The notes under the pieces are model-generated. The model saw only the letters and a program-made list of their open reading frames with translations, was not told where the DNA came from and did no database searches. A program made the position numbers and the translations under genes. Shown here one piece after another: positions 57,701 to 64,000 of a stretch of DNA of 64,000 nt (position 1 is the first letter of the stretch; each line of letters starts with the position of its first letter). The DNA is from Burkholderia mayonis. Its GTDB lineage: Bacteria > Pseudomonadota > Gammaproteobacteria > Burkholderiales > Burkholderiaceae. The stretch spans positions 2,356,001-2,420,000 of the forward strand of contig NZ_CP013386.1 in the NCBI RefSeq assembly GCF_001523745.2, written 5' to 3'.

Positions 57701-60700
57701 TATTCGTCACCGAGCTGCTTTGGTCTTGCTGGGCGGCCGAGCGCGAACCCACCGTCACTGACAAACCACCATTCGTGAGCAGACCCGATTCCTTCTTGTC
57801 GAAATAGCTGGACGATTGAGTCGTGTCTTGCGAGGTCGTGATGTTGACGTTGCGCGTCGCCTGCAACGTCACGTCGTTCGTGCCAACGACGTTGCTACCC
57901 GCCACGTTGATGTCGCGGTTGCTGACGATGTTGACGCCGTCGGCCGACACCGTGCTGCCCTGGCTATAGGTCGCCGTCTGGTCGATGCCGCTTGCAACCT
58001 GCACGCCGCTCACGACATTGCTGTGGCTGTGCGTTTCGTGCGAGTTCAGCACATGCGTTTCGGTTGCCGCGCCGATATTCACATCGCCGCTCGCCATCAG
58101 GTTCGCATTGCCTTTATCCAGGCTGACCGTGCTGCCGCTGATCGTGAGATCCTTGCCCGACGCCAATGTGACGGTATCGCCACCCTTGAGCGTCGTGCCT
58201 GTGAGCGCCTGATCGGACGTGTGCAGCGTCTCCGCATAGCTGCCGTGACTGTCGCTGCCCGAACTGTTGCTGTTCACCGTCGATGTCGCGCTCGCCGCGC
58301 CGAGCGTCACGTTGCCCTTGGCCGCGATTGTCCCGCCCTGGCCAAGGTCGATCTGCGCGCCCTTGGCCGTCAGGTCTCCGCCGACGCCGATGCTCGACTG
58401 TCCACCGACCGTCACCGAGCTGCCGGTGACCTTGTTGATGTCGGTATTCGACACGCCGTTCGCCCGCTGCACGATCTTGTGCTCGCCCGTCTGCACCGCA
58501 CCGAGATCCCAGTTGCCGCCGACGTTCATCCCGAGATTGCCGCCGACCGACAGGTTGCCCGCGTTCTGCTGGAAGTTGCCGCCGGTGACGATCGACGCAT
58601 TGCCCGCGACGTCCAGTTTGGCGGTTGGCCCGAGCGTCGTCACCACGCTCGTCGCGCCATCGCGGCTCACGCGTGTGTTCGTCTTCGTCGCCGTATCGAG
58701 AATCAGGTCCTTGCCGGCGTCCAGCTGCAGACTGCCGGCCTTGACGCTCGCCGACGTCAGATCGATGTTGTTCTCGGTCTTCAGCGACATCAGCCCGCCG
58801 CTTTGCAGCGCGCCGAACGCGTTGTCGATCTGCTTGCCCTGGATCGCCAGCGTGTTGTCCGCCTTGATCGTTCCGCTGTTCGTGAACGACTGTGCGTTCT
58901 GGAAATCGATATTCGTCGCGCTGATCAGCGGGCCGTTGACATTCTGCTGGTTCGCCTGCGCGAGATACACGACCGGAACGAGCACCGACTGGCCGTCGAC
59001 CACGCGGGTTTCCATCATGATCACGTTGCCGGTCAGCTTCGACACCTGGTCGGCCGACAGGCTCGCACCCATCGGCAAATCGAGCGACTTCGACAGATCC
59101 GCGCCTGCCGTCATCAACGACTGGTACATCGTTTGCAGATCCGCGTACGGCCCCAACACCGCCTTGCCAGTCAGCGCCGTCACCTGATTGCGCACGAGCT
59201 GCTGCTCATAGAAGCCGTCACCAAGCCGCTTCGGAATATGCGTGAGATCAACGCCGAGCTGGCCGAAGAAGTAGTCGCTCGAAATGAAATTCTTCTGGTT
59301 CGTGAACGCCGGATTCGTCTCGATCACGTAGTTCGCATTCGGCGCGGTCGTCGGCCGGTACAGGCCACCTTGCGGAATCGTGAGGTTGTTCAGCACGTTC
59401 AGCGCCGTCGCACTGGCGATGATCGGATTGACCGGCGCCGGCGGACCGCCGTGCACGGACGATGCGCCCGATTTCGCGCCGCTCGCGTTACCGCTCAGGT
59501 TGGTGGGCGTGAGACCCGGCACCGACTGCCCCGGCAGCAAGCCGAGCGACGGAATCGATGCGTTGGCCGCCGTATTGCTGACGCTGACGCCCGTGCCCGA
59601 AATCGTGCCATTCGAGCTCAGGGTAGAAAAATAGCCTGGCAGCGTGTATTCCTTGATGGATGCCGGTGCCGCCTGCGTGTAGCCGCCCGGACGGCTGCCG
59701 ACGAACGGCGCATTGCCGAACGGCAACTGCCAGTCGTGTTCGGAATTGTCGTAGTTGTTGTAGTGATACTGCCCCGAGTAGGAAACCGTCACGCCCGGCA
59801 GTTTCTGGCCGGATGCCGCCCAACCGTCAGCGTCGTAGTGACCCGGCATCTTGACGTCGCCGACCGCCGCGATGTTGCTCCAGTAGTTTTGCAGGGTACC
59901 GACCGACGACGCATCGATCTTGCCACCGGACACGATCTGCGCGGCCGGGCTGATGTCTGTCACGGTCGTCGCCGTCGCACTGTCCGCGTAGTAGGTCGTG
60001 AACTGATATGTGCTGTTCCACTGACCGCCATGAGGCGGATCGGTGTAGACACCGCCGATGCTGTCCGGATCCTTCACGCCAACCTGGCCAGTACGGCCGC
60101 TGATCGGAATACCGAACTGGCCGAGCAGCGATGGATCGATCGAACTCGTCGAGGTCTTCATCACGCGGCGCGTGCTCGTGATCTTGTCCGCATGCAGTTC
60201 CATGTCGCCTTCGGACTGAATCAGCGCGGACACGTTGTTGACCAGCGCGGCGTTCATGTAATTGCCGCTTGCGTCCTTGCTTCCTGCCAGCACGACCTTG
60301 CCCATGCCGAAGATCGCCGTCGTCGCCATCGAATCGGTCGCGGTCGCGTCATCGCGGTTTTCGATGTCGTGCGCGAGGATTTCCAGCGTACCGTTGCTGT
60401 CCGATGCACCGATCAGCGCAGTCGGCCCGAGGTTCGAGATCGTATTCGTCGCGTTGAGCGAGGCACTGGCGCCCACGAGCGCGCCGGTATTAATCAGGTT
60501 GGTCGATTGCGTGTGCAGCAAGCCGCCAGCAGTCAACGCACCGACGTTGAAGATGGTGCCAGCGTTAACGCTCAGGTTGTTGACCGATTGCAGGTTCGCA
60601 TTGTTCGTGAAGGTGCCGGGCAACGTGAAAGCGAGATCGTGACCGACATTGAACTGCGTGTCGGATGCCGTCGTGTAATCGCCCTGCAGGTTCACGTTCG

Positions 60701-63700
60701 CGTCGTGCGTTGCGCTGTAGGTGCCGCCACCCTGCAGCGTGGCCGCCGTGACCGACAGGTCGTGCGTCGAGCTGATCTGACCGTTCGTGTTGGTGATCGC
60801 ACCGGTCGTCGTAACGTCCACGTCCCCGTTCGAATTCGTGACATTGCCGACGATGTTGCCAATGCGGCCGCCGCTGTTGTCCAAGGTGTTGCCTTGAACA
60901 TGCAGCGATGCGCCGCTGAGCTGACCACTCTGCGTGTTGCTGATCGACGCGGCGCTGACCGTCACCTCGCCGTTGCCGGTAATCGCGCCCATGCCCGCTA
61001 CGCCGCCGGCGTGGCTGTTGGCGATCTGGCTGCCGCCTTGCACCGTCATCTTGCCGGCACCGAGGTCGATAATGGCGCCGTCCGCGTTGTCGATCGAGGC
61101 CGATTGAATGGCAAGTGTGCTGGTGTCACCCGCAACCGATTGCCCCGCCTGGATGTGGCCGCCTCGGTTTGATAGAGCGCCGCCGTTCTTCAACGACAGC
61201 GACGCGTCCGATCGCAGCAGGCCCTGTGCGTTGTTCACGTCGCCCGCAATGGTCGCGTTGATGCCACGCTGCGCCGCAAGGATACCGCTTGCGTTGGTCC
61301 AGGCGGCCGCGTTGACGATGGCTTGTCCCTTCGTCACGATGGTGCCCGACGCGTTGTTCAGCGCACTCGTTCCGTGGCCCGGCGCGATCGTCAGCGTACC
61401 CGTGCCAGCGTGCGTAATGGTGCCGCCCGCGTTGTTCAGCTCGGTTGGGTCGAGCGTCAGGTCCGTGGCGTTGGTCTGGATTACGCCGACGGCTGAGTTA
61501 TCCAACGTGCCGCTGACGTTCATCCCCATCGCTGACGATCCATACTGCGTGATCGTACCGCCGTGGTTCACGAGGTTCGCGGCCGTCAGCGCAAGCTGAT
61601 TCGCCTCGAGCTTGCCGCCGCTGTTGTCCAGCGTCGAATCGGCGGTGACCGACAGGTTCGGCGCGACGATCGAACCGCCCTGGTTCGTCATCGAACCGGT
61701 GTGGATCGTCGCGTTCGTGCTCGCGCCGATCTGGCCGCCGTCGTTCGCCAGCGTACCGCTGGTGACGCTCAGATCCGTGTTCGACAACAGCTTGCCGTCC
61801 GCATTGTTCAGCGTGCCGGCGACGGTTGCCGTCAGTCCGTTCTGCGCGTTGATCGAGCCCGATGTGTTGTTCAGCGCGCCAGTTTGCGCGACGACGCGCC
61901 CGTTGCTGGCAATCGCTCCACCGACGTTCGACACAGAGCCTGAACCGCTTCCGAGCGTCAGCGTGCCGTTGCCCGCATGCGTGATCGTGCCGCCATCGTT
62001 GACGAGTGCGACAGGGGCGAGCGTCAGATCGGTACTGTTGGTTTGCAGCGTGCCGCCGCTGGAATTGTCGAGCATGTCCGACACGTTCACGCTGATCGCG
62101 CCGGCGCCGGTCTGCGTGATCGTGCCGCCGTGATTCACGAGGTCGGTCGCGTTCAACGACATCTGGTCCGCCTGCACGGTGCCGGCGCTGTTGTCGAGCG
62201 TCGTACCAGTCAGTGCGGCGGTCCGACCGACGATCGAGCCGCCGTTGTTGATCAGGCGCGCGCCCGCGTCGACAGCCACCTTTTGCGCGGCCTGCAGCGT
62301 GCCACCACCGTTGTCGACTGCCTGCCCCGATACCCGCAGATTCGTATTGGATGTAATCGCGCCGCGATTGACAACGTTTGCGCCTTGGATCGAAACATCA
62401 CCGTTGCCGCCGATCACACCGCCTTGCGCACCGTTCGCGGTCGTCCCTGCGACGTTGGTCAACTGGCCACTCGTCGTCACCGACAGGCCATCTCCGTTGA
62501 GCGACGTAATTCGGCCCGCCGTGTTATCCAGTGACGCACCAGCCACCGTCATGCCGGCCGCGCTTTGAAGGGTGCCCTGGTTGTTCGCGATGGCGCCGCC
62601 ACTCAGGTCAGCCGTGCTTTCGGATACCAGTTCGCCGGACTGGTTGGCGATCTGGCCAGCCACGTTGACTGACAACGGCCCCTGCGATGAAACCTTGCCA
62701 CTCTGGTTCGACAGATTGCCACCGGTCAGCGTTGTGCCGCCGCCGCTCGACAGGCTGCCGTGATCGTTGATCACGGTGCCCGATGCGTTCGCCTGAATGG
62801 TGCCTTGCGCGCTCGTCGTCGCGTTCGACAGGTTCACGTCGCCGGCTGTCGCGTTCAGCGACAGATTACCGTTCGCTGCCGTCTGGCTGCCGGCGAGATT
62901 CACGCTGCCGCCCGCCAGCGATGCGTTGCCGCCCGCGACATTCTGGCCGGCGGCGGTCAGTTGGCCCGACACCGTCAAGTTCAGGTCGCCGCTGTGCGTG
63001 ACGGAACCGTCGTTGTTCACGCCGGCGCCGAGCGTGCCGGTCGAGTTGACGCTGCCAGCGTTGACCGTTGTATTCTGCTGTGCCGCGAACGTCCCGCTGT
63101 TCGTGAGATCGGCGGCGGTGCTCGCCGACAGCGATTGCTGCGCATACGTGGTGCCGCTATTCTGGATGCCGCCCGAGGCCGACAGCGCGAGGTTGCCGCT
63201 CGCAGTCGTCTTGCCCGTGAGCACGAGCCGGCCGTCCGATTGCAACGTTAGATCGCCTGCCTGCGCAGCGATCGTCCCTGCGTTCGCGACACCAACGCCT
63301 GCGGAGTTGCCAACCAAAAACACCCTATTGGCATACATGCCGCCTAACTGAGCCACGTCAATCGCGACAGCGGGGGCAGGACCGTCACCGGCGATCGGCG
63401 TCGCAGTAAGCGTGTCGTGATTGACCTGATTCGTACCGGCGATTACATTCAGGTCCTTGGCATAGATCGCGGCATTAGCCTGTACAGCACGGGCGATAAT
63501 GTCAGTCTGATCAACATTCGAAGTATCGAGGCCTGCACCTTGCACGGTCACGAGGCCACGACTAACATTGAAGCCCGTCAACGATCCGTCCGCGCCAAAC
63601 TGCGGCACGCCAGTTGTCAGGACTGCGCGCGAGGTATTGATGAACCCGCCACCGTCCACGACGATACCGGCAGGGTTGGCCAGCACAATCTCAGCACGGC

Positions 63701-64000
63701 TTCCCGCAATCTCGACATACCCTTTGATCTGACTGGCTGCCGTGCTGTTGACCTGGTTGACGATGATACGCGCCGCCTGTCCCGCACTCAGATTCGGGTT
63801 GCCGTTGATATAGCCCGCTTGCTGCGTATTGACGATCGTCGGCGAGTTGTTGAGGATCGCGCCGTTCTTCTGCACATCGAACTGGTTGTAGGTGTTCAGC
63901 GAAACACCCGCGCCGCCCGGCTTGTTGATGTTCACTTGCGGCAGGCCGTTAGGTGTCTGGATGACTGATGGCGCGTTCGGCCCCGCTCCGACGATCTGCG
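54759..64000 (-). CDS. bcpA: BcpA/CdiA contact-dependent inhibition effector, 5' partial at window edge
   Basis: Exported filamentous effector with over 3,070 residues visible; the frame is open to the edge (GAGPNAPSVIQTPNGLPQVN), so only the signal peptide and first TPS residues are missing. The TPS carbohydrate-dependent domain follows (NINKPGGAGVSLNTYNQFDV, NPNLSAGQAARIIVNQVNST, LANPAGIVVDGGGF), then long FhaB-type beta-helix repeats to about 59470, then the segment shared with the truncated copy in locus 1. The boundary motif NNELYN is near 55885. The variable tip of about 370 residues ends in a likely PD-(D/E)xK nuclease: GANCFDGVYVKGNTVYVNEV then KP, and GLPGQQTDNWVAYS. It is delivered into neighbouring cells on contact; the cognate immunity gene overlaps its stop. 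Confidence 0.93.
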   Translation of the reverse strand, partial: QIVGAGPNAPSVIQTPNGLPQVNINKPGGAGVSLNTYNQFDVQKNGAILNNSPTIVNTQQAGYINGNPNLSAGQAARIIVNQVNSTAASQIKGYVEIAGSRAEIVLANPAGIVVDGGGFINTSRAVLTTGVPQFGADGSLTGFNVSRGLVTVQGAGLDTSNVDQTDIIARAVQANAAIYAKDLNVIAGTNQVNHDTLTATPIAGDGPAPAVAIDVAQLGGMYANRVFLVGNSAGVGVANAGTIAAQAGDLTLQSDGRLVLTGKTTASGNLALSASGGIQNSGTTYAQQSLSASTAADLTNSGTFAAQQNTTVNAGSVNSTGTLGAGVNNDGSVTHSGDLNLTVSGQLTAAGQNVAGGNASLAGGSVNLAGSQTAANGNLSLNATAGDVNLSNATTSAQGTIQANASGTVINDHGSLSSGGGTTLTGGNLSNQSGKVSSQGPLSVNVAGQIANQSGELVSESTADLSGGAIANNQGTLQSAAGMTVAGASLDNTAGRITSLNGDGLSVTTSGQLTNVAGTTANGAQGGVIGGNGDVSIQGANVVNRGAITSNTNLRVSGQAVDNGGGTLQAAQKVAVDAGARLINNGGSIVGRTAALTGTTLDNSAGTVQADQMSLNATDLVNHGGTITQTGAGAISVNVSDMLDNSSGGTLQTNSTDLTLAPVALVNDGGTITHAGNGTLTLGSGSGSVSNVGGAIASNGRVVAQTGALNNTSGSINAQNGLTATVAGTLNNADGKLLSNTDLSVTSGTLANDGGQIGASTNATIHTGSMTNQGGSIVAPNLSVTADSTLDNSGGKLEANQLALTAANLVNHGGTITQYGSSAMGMNVSGTLDNSAVGVIQTNATDLTLDPTELNNAGGTITHAGTGTLTIAPGHGTSALNNASGTIVTKGQAIVNAAAWTNASGILAAQRGINATIAGDVNNAQGLLRSDASLSLKNGGALSNRGGHIQAGQSVAGDTSTLAIQSASIDNADGAIIDLGAGKMTVQGGSQIANSHAGGVAGMGAITGNGEVTVSAASISNTQSGQLSGASLHVQGNTLDNSGGRIGNIVGNVTNSNGDVDVTTTGAITNTNGQISSTHDLSVTAATLQGGGTYSATHDANVNLQGDYTTASDTQFNVGHDLAFTLPGTFTNNANLQSVNNLSVNAGTIFNVGALTAGGLLHTQSTNLINTGALVGASASLNATNTISNLGPTALIGASDSNGTLEILAHDIENRDDATATDSMATTAIFGMGKVVLAGSKDASGNYMNAALVNNVSALIQSEGDMELHADKITSTRRVMKTSTSSIDPSLLGQFGIPISGRTGQVGVKDPDSIGGVYTDPPHGGQWNSTYQFTTYYADSATATTVTDISPAAQIVSGGKIDASSVGTLQNYWSNIAAVGDVKMPGHYDADGWAASGQKLPGVTVSYSGQYHYNNYDNSEHDWQLPFGNAPFVGSRPGGYTQAAPASIKEYTLPGYFSTLSSNGTISGTGVSVSNTAANASIPSLGLLPGQSVPGLTPTNLSGNASGAKSGASSVHGGPPAPVNPIIASATALNVLNNLTIPQGGLYRPTTAPNANYVIETNPAFTNQKNFISSDYFFGQLGVDLTHIPKRLGDGFYEQQLVRNQVTALTGKAVLGPYADLQTMYQSLMTAGADLSKSLDLPMGASLSADQVSKLTGNVIMMETRVVDGQSVLVPVVYLAQANQQNVNGPLISATNIDFQNAQSFTNSGTIKADNTLAIQGKQIDNAFGALQSGGLMSLKTENNIDLTSASVKAGSLQLDAGKDLILDTATKTNTRVSRDGATSVVTTLGPTAKLDVAGNASIVTGGNFQQNAGNLSVGGNLGMNVGGNWDLGAVQTGEHKIVQRANGVSNTDINKVTGSSVTVGGQSSIGVGGDLTAKGAQIDLGQGGTIAAKGNVTLGAASATSTVNSNSSGSDSHGSYAETLHTSDQALTGTTLKGGDTVTLASGKDLTISGSTVSLDKGNANLMASGDVNIGAATETHVLNSHETHSHSNVVSGVQVASGIDQTATYSQGSTVSADGVNIVSNRDINVAGSNVVGTNDVTLQATRNVNITTSQDTTQSSSYFDKKESGLLTNGGLSVTVGSRSAAQQDQSSSVTNKGSVIGSSQGNVTIQAGKDATITGSTIVAGQDVGIAAQNVTVNAAYDTYKDAQSQQFSQSGLSVGLGGGLVGLGQSMAGAVRQGQQSGDSRLAAVQAVAAAEQAYQNRGGIKDAANALSNGNVSEAAKGVQVQLSIGSSHSSSNATTSISSAKGSSIIGNGNVSITATGTPDANGNAQAGTGNIAMTGASVLGKNVALDANNAITLQSAQSTEQNTSSNSSSGWNAGVAIGVGKNTGISVFANGSNAHGQGNGDSVTQTNTTVAAGNTLTMKSGGDTTLSGAKVSGDKVKVDVGGDLTMTSLQDTSNYSSNQHNTGVSGSFTFGYGGGVDASIGHTSIDANYASVNQQTGIVAGKEGFDVNVAGHTQLNGAQIASAAPADSNTLTTGSLGFTDIQNKMSYSGSSEGFSTSGGPSFAQTGDSASGVTRAAVSPAKIVVKSDEQNGTDSTAGLSRDTANANQTVENTFNLQKVQNNMAFAQAFGKVATFAVAEAATQLENSSPQMKALFGEGGAGRDALHAAVAAIGAALSGGNIGGAVAGSLAGDVLQSLAQPIIDQTVSQLPLSAQAAARNALNEIVATAGGAAAGAVAGGGSSGALAGAGSAVNNELYNRQLHVEEVKVVEQLAKEKAQAVCRGDSSCVAKATTYWTDMLERAAKGMVDDTANKENMAYLQTLIQTANNPTSEGAMGGLSSYLTNLQTAQDMLSQYMGKPILVRGSPIISDGSAQTYFSATPEQRSNQSLNAILGSLPGSIVPGASQRDQSRVDSFATQNGSVKPDYTIEETVIGGILTNKIASTAARVGESIDVWLAGPVNPTGKGFISTGKVTMESMPVKLNTAEQGVLSQLDQLPSKDLQGQAREYVANNYFVRNGFTPLDGKCGANCFDGVYVKGNTVYVNEVKPLNESGSISLNPPNSATGLPGQQTDNWVAYSVQRLKDTGDPQLIKTAEVVEQAFRNGNLVKTVSGVNSNGMVVVKVPRNTP

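Noticed and set aside
57816..61172. A 1,118-codon plus-strand open frame (and 32377-34365) opposite the bcpA genes.
   Set aside because: Antisense shadows of repetitive beta-helix coding sequence; Arg/His-rich with no domain, while the minus frame has clear TPS and haemagglutinin repeats.

Overview
The window looks like Burkholderia (or a close Burkholderiaceae relative). The coding style is GC-rich, there is a large siderophore-type NRPS locus, and the CDI genes show the Burkholderia order bcpA-I-O-B with Nx(E/Q)LYN boundary motifs. Three blocks are visible.

(1) 1-27093, very GC-rich, plus strand except one regulator: the 3' part of a peptide siderophore locus. Two NRPS genes (the first cut by the window edge) end in an epimerase-thioesterase. 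They are followed by a divergent AraC regulator, a TonB receptor, FhuC/FhuD/FhuB-type uptake genes, a PvdE-type exporter, a PvdQ-like Ntn acylase and a degenerate phosphopantetheinyl-transferase-like protein. Visible adenylation codes read Thr, Gly-like, X, X. X is an uncommon code (DVHATGL[V/I]AK) present twice in a row. The set implies an acylated siderophore precursor that is built in the cytoplasm, exported, deacylated outside the inner membrane and re-imported as the ferric complex. A graminine-type (diazeniumdiolate) siderophore is one hypothesis.

(2) 27283-40054: a decayed CDI locus on the minus strand. It has a 5'-truncated bcpA with a colicin E5-type tRNase tip, its ImmE5-like immunity gene, two orphan immunity-like genes with a displaced toxin tail, bcpB, and a treble-clef protein. 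The truncation joins a glycine-zipper gene, a nonsense-mutated T7-type terminase remnant and a complete IS21-family element with a 5-bp target duplication.

(3) 40055-64000: a 49-bp 3' half of tRNA-Arg(UCU) marks an integration site, followed by a tyrosine integrase and a lower-GC defence cargo. The cargo holds a large Cap4-like nuclease/STAND NTPase/helical-repeat protein (Avs-like), a frameshifted TrlF-type PHP-ATPase with a small HNH-like gene, a HEPN/DUF5677-like protein and a 59-aa protein. Then comes a second CDI locus (bcpB, bcpO, bcpI, bcpA) with a different toxin; bcpA runs off the right edge. An IS3/IS2-type transposase scrap sits at the downstream edge of this locus.

The two CDI loci are paralogous direct repeats about 23 kb apart on the same strand. 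They flank the IS, integrase and defence genes, so recombination between them could swap toxin tips or delete the island. No CRISPR array, rRNA or intact tRNA was seen.
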